Below the pieces are notes generated by a model. That model ran no database searches. It was not told the DNA's origin and worked only from the letters and a program-made list of their open reading frames with translations. DNA of 64,000 nt from CAYWMD01 sp964458575 (GTDB taxonomy: Bacteria; Verrucomicrobiota; Verrucomicrobiia; Limisphaerales; JADLHS01): contig CAYWMD010000010.1 of assembly GCA_964458575.1 (NCBI GenBank), forward strand, positions 60,666 to 124,665, written 5' to 3'. Position numbers and translations under genes: made by a program. This document shows positions 21,055-30,857 of this stretch, piece after piece (positions within the stretch are counted from its first letter, which is position 1; each line of letters begins with the position of its first letter).

Positions 21055-22188
21055 ATGTCATCGCTCGAGGGCACACGCTGGACTTGGTTGCGGAATGGCG
21101 ATGAGGCTTTTCCGGCCATGCTAACGGCCATTGACGCGGCCCAACGTTCGGTCTGCCTCGAAACCTATATCTTCGCGAACTCGCCGTTGGGTGTGCGCTT
21201 TCTGGCAAGCTTGAGCCGGGCGGCGGAACGCGGCGTCCGCGTGCGGGTGCTGGTGGACGCGCTCGGCTCGCTCGAATTGCCGGATTCGTTCTGGTCCGCG
21301 CTGCGGGCGGCGGGCGGGGAGGCGAAGTTTTTCAACCCGATTGCGCTCAAACGCATCGGCATTCGCAACCACCGCAAGTTGCTGATCTGTGACGAGACCG
21401 CTTTCATCGGCGGATACAACATCGCTCCCGAATACGAAGGCGACGGTGTGACGCGCGGCTGGCGCGATCTGGGCATGCGTCTCGAGGGTCCGCTGGTGAT
21501 TCAGCTCGCGGCTTCGTTTGATGCGATGTTCAACCTGGCCGACTTCCGGCACAAGCGGTTCGTGCGGTTGCGCCGGGCGGCCTTGCCGCGCAGCGCAGCG
21601 GCGACCGGGGAACAACTGCTCCTGGGCCGGCCCGGCTTCGGCCGCAATCTCATCCGTCGTGCCTTGCGCGCGGACTTGCAGCGGGCGCGAAGCATCCAGC
21701 TCATGGTTCCGTATTTCCTCGCGCCACAACGCATCCCGCGTCAGCTTCGGCGTGCCAGCCGTCTCGGGGGCGCCGTGCAATTGATTTTGCCGGGCAAATC
21801 CGACGTGGCGATTTCCCAACTGGCGGCGCGCAGCCAGTATCGCCGGTTGCTGAAGGCGGGCGCGGAGATCTATGAATACCAGCCCCAGATCCTCCACGCG
21901 AAATTATTTGTCATCAATGACGTGGTGTATGTCGGCTCGGCGAATCTCGACCCGCGCAGCCTGAGCATCAATTACGAATTGATGCTCCGGTTTGAGAATC
22001 CGCAGATGGCCGTCGAGGCCCGGGCCTTGTTCGCGGCATCGCTGCCGCATTGCCGGCGCGTGGATCTGGCAGAATGGCGGGGAACACGGACGCTCTGGAC
22101 GCGACTCAAGCAACGGTGGGCTTATTTTCTACTGGCGAGGATTGACCCCTATCTTGCGCTTAAGCAATGGCGGGCGCTGCCGGATTGA
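21055..22188 (+). CDS. Phospholipase D-family protein, cardiolipin synthase-like
   Basis: Probably transfers phosphatidyl groups between phospholipids to make cardiolipin. It has 377 residues and two HKD half-sites: NHRKLLICDETAFIGGYN (about 106-123) and LHAKLFVINDVVYVGSANLD (about 281-300). The first is canonical HxKx4D; in the second the Asp position is Asn, although the Gly-Ser-x-x-Leu-Asp stretch is intact. There are no obvious N-terminal membrane helices, as in ClsB/ClsC-type enzymes. A plain PLD-like nuclease is less likely given the SANLDPRS motif. Confidence 0.85.
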   Translation: MSSLEGTRWTWLRNGDEAFPAMLTAIDAAQRSVCLETYIFANSPLGVRFLASLSRAAERGVRVRVLVDALGSLELPDSFWSALRAAGGEAKFFNPIALKRIGIRNHRKLLICDETAFIGGYNIAPEYEGDGVTRGWRDLGMRLEGPLVIQLAASFDAMFNLADFRHKRFVRLRRAALPRSAAATGEQLLLGRPGFGRNLIRRALRADLQRARSIQLMVPYFLAPQRIPRQLRRASRLGGAVQLILPGKSDVAISQLAARSQYRRLLKAGAEIYEYQPQILHAKLFVINDVVYVGSANLDPRSLSINYELMLRFENPQMAVEARALFAASLPHCRRVDLAEWRGTRTLWTRLKQRWAYFLLARIDPYLALKQWRALPD

Positions 22189-22189
22189 C

Positions 22190-23062
22190 TCACCGCGACA
22201 ACGCGACCAGGTAACGCTGGATGCGCGTGGCGTGCTCGGGAGTTTCGAGCTGGAGGTAAATCTGGTGCAGGTTGGTGCAGATGCGCTGAAACAGCCGGCG
22301 CGAACTCACCGGCGAGAGGTAATCATCACTGACGTCGTAGTTGCCGCGAATCAGGTAGTGAATGCAATCCGTCTTCGTCAGCATCCGGCCGTGATTGAAG
22401 GCGTCAATGTAGATTTCGTCCGACGCGGACTGGTAGCGGCAGAGGAAGTGCCCCGGCAACCCGATGCCCACCACCGGCAGCTTCAGTCGGCGCGCGATCA
22501 GGAGATAAAGCAGGCAGAGGTTGATGGGGTTGCCCGTGCGCCGGTCGAGCACCCGGTTCAAATAATTGTTCTCGGGATCGTAGTAATTCTTCTCGTTGCC
22601 GCGGAAGCCCCGGTCATTGAACAGGTAGTCGTTGATCTGCCCGAGCATTTGATTCGCCCGCTTGTAGAGCGAGAGGCGGGGCTTCAATTCCGCCACGTAT
22701 TCATCGAGCAATGCCTGATACGCCTCGACATTGATATCCGGAAACTGCGTTTGCGCCAGCAGCCACGCAGCTTCCTCGGGATCGAAATCTTCGCCGCGTT
22801 TCAGGCAGAACGCGAGAAAACGGTCGTCGGCCGTTTGCCGGTCAAAGTGGCGGATGATTTCCTGCGCGCGCCGCCGGAGCAGAGGGTTGTTGCTGAGGGC
22901 ATGCGGGTGCAGCCATTCACGCGCGTCAACGCCGAGGGAAAGCAGCTTGCCGCGCACGGCCTGATAGACCGACGCGTCCTCATCGGCCAGCAGGTTGATC
23001 AGCGCGGCCTTTTGGCCGTCGGGCGCCTTGTTCGATTCAACGATCGTCGCGGAGAATGTCAT
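22190..23062 (-). CDS. SirB1-family transglutaminase-like protein
   Basis: A 290-residue cytoplasmic protein. The region RRTGNPINLCLLYLLIARRL followed by GIGLPGHFLCRY (about 180-215) is the SirB1/transglutaminase-like core, with Cys and His in the positions expected for the catalytic pair; the N-terminal third is helical and repeat-like. Family members are poorly characterised, so no substrate can be assigned. It converges with the PLD gene, leaving one base between the stops. Confidence 0.8.
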   Translation of the reverse strand: MTFSATIVESNKAPDGQKAALINLLADEDASVYQAVRGKLLSLGVDAREWLHPHALSNNPLLRRRAQEIIRHFDRQTADDRFLAFCLKRGEDFDPEEAAWLLAQTQFPDINVEAYQALLDEYVAELKPRLSLYKRANQMLGQINDYLFNDRGFRGNEKNYYDPENNYLNRVLDRRTGNPINLCLLYLLIARRLKLPVVGIGLPGHFLCRYQSASDEIYIDAFNHGRMLTKTDCIHYLIRGNYDVSDDYLSPVSSRRLFQRICTNLHQIYLQLETPEHATRIQRYLVALSR

Positions 23063-23189
23063 ATCGTCTCTGGTCTGAATGAAGCAGCGATGCGCGGTTG
23101 TTTCAACCCGAATTAGTACGGTGGATTGTCGGGCGATTCCCCATCACAACGGCTCAAGCCCGCCAGGGCCGCGCCGGCCGGTTGCCGGA

Positions 23190-23525
23190 TTATTCTGCGG
23201 GTTTGTTGCCGCTGGTCGGTGGTGGGGAGTTGTCGGCAGCGTTGGCCTTTGACTTCTGGCCGGCGTTGGTCTCGATGACATCCAGCGCGTGCTCCAACAA
23301 TTTCCGCTGCTCGGAACGCGCTTCGCGACGGAGCGCGCCGGCATCGAGGATGGCCATCAGCAACGCCAGTGCGGCCAACACGAAACACCACAACCAGTAG
23401 AGGATGAACCAGATCCCGTCGAGTCGTTTGCCGGGTGTCGTCTCCCCCGCCGCCAGCATGGCGACGGACGCCACCAGGCAAAGCGCTCCAAACCAGCGAC
23501 GACGGTGTTTGGCGGTGACAGGCAT
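23190..23525 (-). CDS. Small two-helix membrane protein, unknown
   Basis: It has 111 residues. Two hydrophobic segments (about 11-28 and 38-62) are followed by a charged helix REARSEQRKLLEHALDVIE and a Pro/Ser/Asn-rich tail. I do not recognise the family. It sits between the SirB1-like gene and the MFS transporter on the same strand, perhaps in one transcript. The plus-strand frames across it look like shadows. Confidence 0.6.
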   Translation of the reverse strand: MPVTAKHRRRWFGALCLVASVAMLAAGETTPGKRLDGIWFILYWLWCFVLAALALLMAILDAGALRREARSEQRKLLEHALDVIETNAGQKSKANAADNSPPPTSGNKPAE

Positions 23526-23590
23526 GAAGCCATCGTATCAGGTGCATCGAACGCTCGCCAATCAACCTTTTTGCGACGGGCGTTCGCCCT

Positions 23591-24958
23591 TTAACGCGGC
23601 CAGATTCGCAGCCAAAAGCGTTGCGGCGATTGAATCAGAATCTCACGAAGCAATTCCTCCAGCGTGGCGGCCTGCGGTTCATCCAGCCGGCGCGCCAGCG
23701 CGAAGGTGAGGGTGAACACCATCGCCGCCGCCGCAAAAAAAATCGTGTAGCGATTCCACTCCAAACCCAGCCAGACCGGCGCATGCGCGCCGATGGCGTC
23801 AATCAGCAATCCCCACCCGATTGGGGACAGCCCCAGCGTGACGTTGTTGACGACGGAGTAGATGGCGAAGAAATGGTTCCGGCCCATCGCGGGAACGACC
23901 GCCATGGCGAGGCGCACGTTGGCCATGTTGACCATGGCCGCCAGCAGGCCCATGAAGAATTGCAGCACGAGCACGTTCACGAGCGACGCGTCAAAGGTGC
24001 CGCCCGCCAGCGTCACCCAGCCCGCCATGACGGCGAACCACCCGGCGAACGCGGCCGCCAGCACCGGTTTGCTGCCCACGCGGTCAAACCGCGCGCCGAG
24101 CAACCACAGGCTGGCCGCGCCCCCGAGGAACGCCACCGAGGAGATCAGCAGGATGCTTCCCTCGGACATTCCGCTGCGCACTTTGAGGTAGGCCACCGTA
24201 AACGCCGTAATGCCCCCGTAGCCAACCGACCAGGCAATGGCCATGCGCAGCAGTTTTTGGAATGGTGGAAACCGGATCATTTCCAGCCACGGCACACTGT
24301 CGCGGGCGGTGCGCGCTTCCTCCGGAATGGGCACGTCCGGAATCCGCTTCAAGTAGAGCAGGCTCATCGCGCCCATCGCGGCGCTGAACGCAAAAATCAC
24401 GGTGAATTGCCATGGCTTCGTCTCGCCCGCCAGCGAAGCCGCCGCTACGAGGAAGGTCACGAAACTGGCGAGGTTTTGCACCGCTGCATCGCGCGTGAGA
24501 TAGCGTCCGCGCAATTCCGCCGGCACGAGCGCGGCGATCCACGGCAGCCAGGCGCAACTGGAGATGCCGCGCGAGAGGTTGAAGCAAAACAACAACGCCA
24601 GGAGCAGCGCGAGCCGGTTGGCCTCGTTCAGCAGGGCGCCGGCCAACGGCACGAGGGCGATGAGGAAGATGAAGCCCACCCGCGTGCTCCAGCCCGCCAG
24701 CACGAACTTCCGGTAGCCAATGCGATTGATGTGACTTGCCGCAGGAATCTGGAAGATGACCAGCAACGGCATCATGCCGGCGATGATGCCCAGGACCGTG
24801 GCACTGGCGCTCAACGATTTGGCGTAAAGAATCATCGGGCTGGCCAGGATGATCTGGTACGAGAGGGCGTTGAAGGCGGAAAAGAAAAAGGCGTTGTGCA
24901 GGCCGCTGGGGAACGCGGTTTTTGGCGTCGTCTGAATTGTCTCTTGTGGCTCGGCCAT
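23591..24958 (-). CDS. Major facilitator superfamily transporter
   Basis: A 455-residue inner-membrane protein with about twelve hydrophobic segments. After the first pair comes IPAASHINRIGYRKFVLAGW, resembling the MFS loop 2-3 signature (G-x-x-x-D/N-R-x-G-R/Y-R). A long cytoplasmic loop around residue 215 (LKRIPDVPIPEEARTARDS) separates the halves. The substrate cannot be inferred; it has the look of a permease from the unclassified Verrucomicrobia/Planctomycetes group. The upstream spacer is divergent to the DUF1800 gene. Confidence 0.85.
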   Translation of the reverse strand: MAEPQETIQTTPKTAFPSGLHNAFFFSAFNALSYQIILASPMILYAKSLSASATVLGIIAGMMPLLVIFQIPAASHINRIGYRKFVLAGWSTRVGFIFLIALVPLAGALLNEANRLALLLALLFCFNLSRGISSCAWLPWIAALVPAELRGRYLTRDAAVQNLASFVTFLVAAASLAGETKPWQFTVIFAFSAAMGAMSLLYLKRIPDVPIPEEARTARDSVPWLEMIRFPPFQKLLRMAIAWSVGYGGITAFTVAYLKVRSGMSEGSILLISSVAFLGGAASLWLLGARFDRVGSKPVLAAAFAGWFAVMAGWVTLAGGTFDASLVNVLVLQFFMGLLAAMVNMANVRLAMAVVPAMGRNHFFAIYSVVNNVTLGLSPIGWGLLIDAIGAHAPVWLGLEWNRYTIFFAAAAMVFTLTFALARRLDEPQAATLEELLREILIQSPQRFWLRIWPR

Positions 24959-25141
24959 GCCAGTGGCGCAAGTACTATTTCGTGCGATAAAGAAGCTTGT
25001 CCAGCAGATTTGAAGCGAACGGATTGCAAAGGCTTGTAACGTCCGTGTCCTGAATTGCGTCTTTCATGGCGTCATCCGGAACTTTGTTGGACCTGCTTGA
25101 CTTCAGGCCAACCTGAGCGAAGGATAATCAACTGTTACAGA

Positions 25142-27373
25142 ATGAACTGCAAACGCTTCTCCGGTCTGGCCGCAATCTTCCTCGCTCTCACGCTGACGGC
25201 GCTGGCACAGAGCGATTCACCGCTTCCACCGGTCATCACCGACGTCGGCGTCAGTAATGGCTCCACGCGGCTGAAGTTCACGCTTTATCCCGGCGCGCAA
25301 AGCTACAACTTGCTCAGCGCCACCAATCCCACGCTGCCTTTCGTGCCGGATCCCAATTTCGTCGTGACCCCCTACACTCACACGAACTTCTCAACGAACA
25401 TCGTCAACAATACCAATCTCGTTGCAACCAACATCCAGACCTTTTGGGAATGGCGCCGGACCAACCCGGCGTCGCCCAGCTTTTACCAGGTGCAGTCTTC
25501 TCCGCTGTCGAGCAACGCCCTGCTGGCGGCAACGGTGCTGAACCGTCTCACCTATGGCCCGACGCCGGATGAAATCACCACCATCACCAACATCGGACCG
25601 GACGCCTACATCGCCAACCAGCTTGCTCCATGGAACCTCGCCGAGGATGTCAGCGGCACGCATGCAAACATCCCGGCCATCGAGGCAAAGTTCCGTGCGG
25701 CGGATCAGGTGGTTTATTCGACCAATGCCAACATTTCGGATTTCCGCGCGTGGCACGTTTTGCGAGCCGTGGGCGCCCGGCGGCAATTGTTGGAAATTCT
25801 GCTGCAATTCTTCGAGAACCACTTCGTCACCGAATACACCAAGAGTAAAAATTATTTCGCCGGCAAATACGACGACGGGAATCTGGAAAATGCCCTGGCC
25901 ACCCAGGCGGAGTATCTTGAAAACGACCGATGGCGTGCCGCGCTTTTGAATCCGGCCTGCACGTTTTACGATCTGCTCAAAATCAGCGCCGAGAGTCCGG
26001 CCATGATCATCTATCTGGATACGGTGAGCAGCCGTGGCGACGGCAGCCGCATCGCCAACGAGAATTACGCGCGCGAGTTGATGGAGCTGTTTTCGATGGG
26101 GGTGGACAACGGCTACGACCAGACCGACATCACCGTGATGTCGCGCGCGTGGACGGGCTGGACGCTGGAATTGTTTGATCCGGCCGATGCGTTCAATCCA
26201 TTTGCCACCAAGACGACCAACCAGGTCGCCAATGTGAACACGAATTTCCCCGCCGACGATTACCGGAATTTGGTTGGTGTGTGGGCGCGCCGGTATCGCA
26301 CGGACTGGCACAACTCGACGACGAAGACGGTTTTCACGAACAAATATGTGCCGGCACGATTCGGCGCGCCGTGGACCGGCAACACCTACGGCACAAACAT
26401 CATCCCCGGTCTTTATCAACTGGTCGTGCCCGGACGCAGCGGGACCAACGGAATTCAGGAAGGCTACGAAGTCATCCAGCATCTCGCCAACCTGCCGTTT
26501 ACCGCGGAATACATGAGCATCAAACTTTGCCGGCTGTTTGTTCATGACGATTTTCCCAATCCGAACAATGACATCACCCAGACCAACGAATACGAATTCT
26601 ACAATTACGCCGGCGGCAATCTATCGCCCGAGGCGGAACTGGTGAGGGCGTGCATGTTGACCTGGGAAACCAATTCGCCCAAGGGACAGGTCTGGAAAGT
26701 CCTCGACACCATTTTCAAATCCGACCTTTTCTGCGGCTACGGCGCCTCGCAGCAAAAGACCAAGACACCGCTCGAGTTTGTGGTCAGCGGTGTTCGCGCG
26801 CTGCGTTCCAGCACGAACGGCAGCAATCTGGCCGGTAGCTTCACGGCCTACACGGACGGTTATGCCGTGCCGACGCCATTGCAGCGCATGGGGAACATGC
26901 TGTTGTTCGATCGCGACGCGCCGGACGGATATCCCGAAAATGGTCCGCCGTGGATCAATGCCAGCACACTGGCTGAGCGTGTCCGTTGGGCGCAATCGTT
27001 CTGCATCGTCAGCGGGCAGTCGGGCCACAACGGTTCGCAGGGTGGCACCGGCAACGATGCCCAAAACTCAGTCTGCGACCCGGTCGGATTGCTGAAAGTG
27101 AACTTGGGCGCCGCGAGCTGGACCAACGCGCCGGCGGTGGTGGATTTCTTTCTCAGCAAGCTTTACCCAGGCATCGGCGCGGGCAACCTGCAATTCGCCC
27201 GGCAGACCGCGATCAATTTTCTCAACGACGGCAGCGCGGACACGTCCGCCACGTACCGGGGCGCGCCGTTCGCCGGTTTGCCAACCAACAACGGCAACAC
27301 GGACCCTTACAGCGAGCGGGTGCGTGGCATGGTGGGCTCGTTGCTCGCGCTCCCGCGGTTTCAGGAACAATAA
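25142..27373 (+). CDS. DUF1800 secreted protein
   Basis: A 743-residue exported protein. The signal peptide (MNCKRFSGLAAIFLALTLTALAQS) supports the ATG at 25142 rather than the longer frame. The DUF1800 domain starts around residue 120 with NALLAATVLNRLTYGPTPDE and includes NENYARELMELFSMGVDNGY and the late AWTGW segment. Its role is unknown; it is found as a fixed pair with DUF1501, as here, with only one base between stop and the next gene's start. Such pairs are abundant in Verrucomicrobia and Planctomycetes. Confidence 0.9.
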   Translation: MNCKRFSGLAAIFLALTLTALAQSDSPLPPVITDVGVSNGSTRLKFTLYPGAQSYNLLSATNPTLPFVPDPNFVVTPYTHTNFSTNIVNNTNLVATNIQTFWEWRRTNPASPSFYQVQSSPLSSNALLAATVLNRLTYGPTPDEITTITNIGPDAYIANQLAPWNLAEDVSGTHANIPAIEAKFRAADQVVYSTNANISDFRAWHVLRAVGARRQLLEILLQFFENHFVTEYTKSKNYFAGKYDDGNLENALATQAEYLENDRWRAALLNPACTFYDLLKISAESPAMIIYLDTVSSRGDGSRIANENYARELMELFSMGVDNGYDQTDITVMSRAWTGWTLELFDPADAFNPFATKTTNQVANVNTNFPADDYRNLVGVWARRYRTDWHNSTTKTVFTNKYVPARFGAPWTGNTYGTNIIPGLYQLVVPGRSGTNGIQEGYEVIQHLANLPFTAEYMSIKLCRLFVHDDFPNPNNDITQTNEYEFYNYAGGNLSPEAELVRACMLTWETNSPKGQVWKVLDTIFKSDLFCGYGASQQKTKTPLEFVVSGVRALRSSTNGSNLAGSFTAYTDGYAVPTPLQRMGNMLLFDRDAPDGYPENGPPWINASTLAERVRWAQSFCIVSGQSGHNGSQGGTGNDAQNSVCDPVGLLKVNLGAASWTNAPAVVDFFLSKLYPGIGAGNLQFARQTAINFLNDGSADTSATYRGAPFAGLPTNNGNTDPYSERVRGMVGSLLALPRFQEQ

Positions 27374-27374
27374 C

Positions 27375-29084
27375 ATGCACAACTTCAACTTTTACACGCG
27401 GCGCGCGTTCATGGACCGGAGCTTCAAGCTCGGCCTGGGCGTCGCGCTGTCCACCTTGGTGGATATCCCGTTCGTCATGAAGCGCGCGTTGGCCGAAGGC
27501 AACATCGGCGTGCCCGGTCAGGACCAAAAAGTCAAAAAGGTGTTGTTCATCTTTCTGCGCGGGGCCAACGACGCGCTCAATTCGGTGATCCCCATCGAAG
27601 ATTCGGCATACGGCACGTCCCGGCCAACTTCCGGCATCGGCATCAAAAAGGACACGGACAACAGCATCAATTACGCGGACACGGGCCCGTGTTTCGATCC
27701 CACGCAATGGACATTGACTGCGGGGAACCCTCCGAATCTGCTGCAACCCCGCACGGCCGACGATCCAACCTTCAGCTACGACAAGGCGATTGACTTGGGC
27801 AACGGTTTTGGCGCTTTGCATCCGGCGCTGAAATTCCTCGCGCCGGTGTACAACGCGGGAGAACTGGTGTTGGTACATCGGGTTGGATACCCAAAACAAT
27901 CGCGTTCGCATTTTGATTCCCAGAATTACTGGGAGAACGGCGCCCCGGGCAACAACGTCATCAAGGATGGCATCTTCTACCGTGCGATGATCGAGTCGGG
28001 TCTGGCCAACCAATCGCCGTTGACCGGAGTGTCGGTGCAATCGGCGCTGCCGTTGATCCTGCGCGGGAGCGCAGCGGCCATGACCAATTTGGCTGACCCG
28101 ACGCGTTACAATCTCTTTGGCATTCCGAACAGTACCGCCGGCAATCTGAAGGCGGACCGCTATTTTGCGATGGGCAACACCCTGCCCGCACCCGACCGCA
28201 AAAGCCGCGAGTTGCTGGACCTCCAGTTCAAAAACCTGTCGGACACGCTGCAAATCTTCTCGCAAATTCCTTTTTCATCCGAATTTCTCGACAACGAAAA
28301 CACGGACGCGACCGCGCCGTATAATCTGTTCCCGAACAGCGACGTGAAAAATGGCGGTGGGACGGCCAGCAAGTATGTCGTGGACAGTTCAAACAATGCC
28401 TACAGCCTGTTTACCAATTTAAAGTCCGCCGCGTTGATTTTGAACAAGACCGACGCCATCGTCGCCGGCACGGAATTCTCCGGGTTTGACACGCACAATT
28501 CGCAGGGCGGGGCCACCGGCACGCACGCGAGCCTTCTGCGGCGGCTGGGCTGGGCGATTTATGCGTTGCGAAAGTATTTCAAGAACAACGCCGACCGTTG
28601 CACCTGGGACAATCTGATCGTGGTGACGCTTTCCGAGTTCGGTCGCACGTCGGTCCAGAACGGCAGCGGCGGCACCGACCATGCCGAGGGCGGCGTCATG
28701 TGGGTCGCCGGCGGCGCGGTGCAAGGTTACGGCAAGAACGGCAAAACCACGGGCGTGTATGGTTGCAGTCCGGCCGATTTCTCCGGCGGCAACACTGACC
28801 TCAACTGGCTGCCTGGTCCGCGTACGACCAATCCCAGCACCTGCGGCACAATGTGGGCGGCGAATGTCAATGCCGTGCAGGGTTATCTGAAACGCCAGAA
28901 CGACTACCGTTCCGTCCTCGGCGAGATTATCCGCAAACACCTCGGCGCGACGCAAAATCAGTTGAACAACATCATCCCCGGCTACGACCCCGCCGGCGAC
29001 AAGCCCGAGCCGGAATTGCTGGGCGGTGGGCCCTCGTCCGTTGACGGCACGAAAATCCGGGGCGAAGTCGGTTTTCTGCCCTGA
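27375..29084 (+). CDS. DUF1501 secreted protein
   Basis: A 569-residue protein of the sulfatase-like DUF1501 family. The N-terminus FYTRRAFMDRSFKLGLGVAL resembles a twin-arginine export signal. The core starts with KKVLFIFLRGANDALNSVIP; later segments SRSHFDSQNYWENG, EFSGFDTHNSQGG and VVTLSEFGRTSVQNGSGGTDH are family hallmarks. The partner is the DUF1800 protein upstream. The reaction is unknown; metal-binding His/Asp residues resemble those of alkaline phosphatase-like folds. Confidence 0.9.
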   Translation: MHNFNFYTRRAFMDRSFKLGLGVALSTLVDIPFVMKRALAEGNIGVPGQDQKVKKVLFIFLRGANDALNSVIPIEDSAYGTSRPTSGIGIKKDTDNSINYADTGPCFDPTQWTLTAGNPPNLLQPRTADDPTFSYDKAIDLGNGFGALHPALKFLAPVYNAGELVLVHRVGYPKQSRSHFDSQNYWENGAPGNNVIKDGIFYRAMIESGLANQSPLTGVSVQSALPLILRGSAAAMTNLADPTRYNLFGIPNSTAGNLKADRYFAMGNTLPAPDRKSRELLDLQFKNLSDTLQIFSQIPFSSEFLDNENTDATAPYNLFPNSDVKNGGGTASKYVVDSSNNAYSLFTNLKSAALILNKTDAIVAGTEFSGFDTHNSQGGATGTHASLLRRLGWAIYALRKYFKNNADRCTWDNLIVVTLSEFGRTSVQNGSGGTDHAEGGVMWVAGGAVQGYGKNGKTTGVYGCSPADFSGGNTDLNWLPGPRTTNPSTCGTMWAANVNAVQGYLKRQNDYRSVLGEIIRKHLGATQNQLNNIIPGYDPAGDKPEPELLGGGPSSVDGTKIRGEVGFLP

Positions 29085-29095
29085 GCGCTCGCGGG

Positions 29096-30046
29096 ATGAC
29101 GGGAATTGTCCACCAACCGCCTGCGCGCCGATGGCGCGGCTGCGTGGCCCTGTTCATGGCGGTTGGCCTGCTGAATTGTCCCGCCGCCAGTGCCACGTTG
29201 ACGTCCGTCGCCGACACGATGATCAGCGAAAACTACCCGGACAACAACTTTGGCGCCCTGTGGTTTGCGAACAGCGGCACAACGCAGAACAACACCCTCA
29301 ATCGGGCGTTGTTTCGATTCGACCTCGCCGCCGTGCTGCCGGCGGGCGCGATCATCAAGCGTGCGAGTTTGATTCTCGAAGTTGTCGGCCAGCCCAACGA
29401 GCCGCCGGCGTCAGGGCGCTTCAATCTTCATCGGGTGCTCCGGCCCTGGGGGGAAGGCAGCGCGGTGAATACGCCCGGTGGTGGGGCAGGGCAGGGGTCG
29501 CCGGGCACCACCAACGAGGCTACGTGGAACTATCGTTTCGCTTACACCACCAACACCTGGTCGCTGCCCGGGGCGGCACCCCCCGCCGATTTTATGGCCG
29601 AACTCAGTTCGGGGGTGACGGTTTTTGGCGTGGACCAGTCGCCCTACACGGTTCCGTCATCGCCACAGTTGATCGCTGACCTGCAACTCTGGCTTGACCA
29701 GCCGCAGTCCAATTTCGGCTGGATATTGGTTTGCGAGCAGGAGGGCAGCGCGTTTACCGCGCGTCGCTTCGGAACGCACGAGGACCCGTTCAATGCGCCG
29801 CGCCTCGAAGTGGAGTATGAGATTGTGCCCCGCATTGACAGCGTGCAAACAATTGGCAACGAATTCGCGCTGTCGTTCGTGGCGCAACCGGGACTGATTT
29901 ACACCGTTGAATACTGCGACACGCTTGTTTCCAATTCCTGGCATCCGCTGGCCTACGCCTGGACGCCCAACGATCCCAAGCGATTTCAGGTTGCTGACCC
30001 GATCGCTTCGCCGCAGCGCTTCTATCGCCTGGTGACTGCGCCATAG
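29096..30046 (+). CDS. Secreted DNRLRE/CBM96-type protein
   Basis: It has 316 residues. The signal peptide runs to about residue 33. It is followed by a beta-rich domain of the DNRLRE class (ADTMISENYPDNNFGALWF ... NRALFRFDLAAVLPAGAIIKRASL), which is thought to bind polysaccharides or stabilise extracellular proteins. The C-terminal 80 residues end in SPQRFYRLVTAP, the FYR(L)-type ending frequent in secreted proteins of this genome. It starts 11 bases after DUF1501, so it is likely co-transcribed with it. Confidence 0.8.
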   Translation: MTGIVHQPPARRWRGCVALFMAVGLLNCPAASATLTSVADTMISENYPDNNFGALWFANSGTTQNNTLNRALFRFDLAAVLPAGAIIKRASLILEVVGQPNEPPASGRFNLHRVLRPWGEGSAVNTPGGGAGQGSPGTTNEATWNYRFAYTTNTWSLPGAAPPADFMAELSSGVTVFGVDQSPYTVPSSPQLIADLQLWLDQPQSNFGWILVCEQEGSAFTARRFGTHEDPFNAPRLEVEYEIVPRIDSVQTIGNEFALSFVAQPGLIYTVEYCDTLVSNSWHPLAYAWTPNDPKRFQVADPIASPQRFYRLVTAP

Positions 30047-30087
30047 GTCGGATTGCGTCCGCCGTTCATCCCGGGTAACATCCGCTC

Positions 30088-30843
30088 ATGCCAGCCATGA
30101 AAATTCCCTTCGCGCGCGTGCTGTGGCTGCTTTGCTCGTGGACGTTCGCGGTTGCGACCGGTCAAGCGCAGCCAACCAATGCGCTTGCGGGCCAGTCGCC
30201 ACGCTACGAGTTCCGCGCCGGGCACGATCCGGATGGCACCGGCAAGTTTTTCATGGGCCGTGAAATCGCCCAGGTGATGGGGCATCAGGGGGCAAACTGG
30301 CTCGAACGCACCAATCGTGAAATGGAGGAGCGCAGCGATTTGCTCTTGCCGGCGTTGAACATCAAACCGGGCGATACGGTGGCCGACATCGGTTGCGGCA
30401 GCGGCTATTACACGCGGCGACTGGCCAAGGCGGTGGGCACGAACGGAGCAGTCTATGCGGTGGACATTCAGCCGGAGATGCTGGTGCTCCTGACGAACAA
30501 GCTCGTGGTTGAAAACGTCCGACACGTCCTCCCTGTCCTCGGGACCACCACCGATCCCAAACTGCCGCGCGCGGCGATGGATCTGATTTTGCTCGTGGAC
30601 GTTTACCACGAGTTCGACCAGCCGTTCGAGATGGTGGAAGCCATGGTTCGCGCATTAAAGCCCGGCGGACGCATCGCGTTCGTGGAATTCCGCGCCGAGG
30701 ACCCGCAGGTGGCGATCAAGCGTGTTCATAAAATGACCGAAGCCCAGGTGCGCAACGAGATGAGCGTCCATCCACTGGAATGGGTTGAAACCATTGCGAC
30801 CTTGCCGCAACAGCACGTGATAATATTTCGGAAGAACCGCTGA
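30088..30843 (+). CDS. Exported SAM-dependent methyltransferase-like protein
   Basis: It has 251 residues. A hydrophobic signal (MPAMKIPFARVLWLLCSWTFAVATGQAQ, first 28 residues) precedes a class I methyltransferase fold with motif I VADIGCGSGYYTRRLA (about 95-110), the acidic VYAVDIQPEM and MDLILLVDVYHEF. The substrate is unknown. A periplasmic SAM-dependent enzyme is puzzling, because SAM is cytoplasmic; either the signal is a membrane anchor or the domain has another role. Confidence 0.8.
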   Translation: MPAMKIPFARVLWLLCSWTFAVATGQAQPTNALAGQSPRYEFRAGHDPDGTGKFFMGREIAQVMGHQGANWLERTNREMEERSDLLLPALNIKPGDTVADIGCGSGYYTRRLAKAVGTNGAVYAVDIQPEMLVLLTNKLVVENVRHVLPVLGTTTDPKLPRAAMDLILLVDVYHEFDQPFEMVEAMVRALKPGGRIAFVEFRAEDPQVAIKRVHKMTEAQVRNEMSVHPLEWVETIATLPQQHVIIFRKNR

Positions 30844-30857
30844 ATTCCGCTGCCGGG

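Noticed and set aside
23621..25039. 472-codon plus-strand frame across the MFS gene
   Set aside because: Highly charged, His/Arg/Glu-rich translation typical of a shadow; the minus-strand transporter is convincing.
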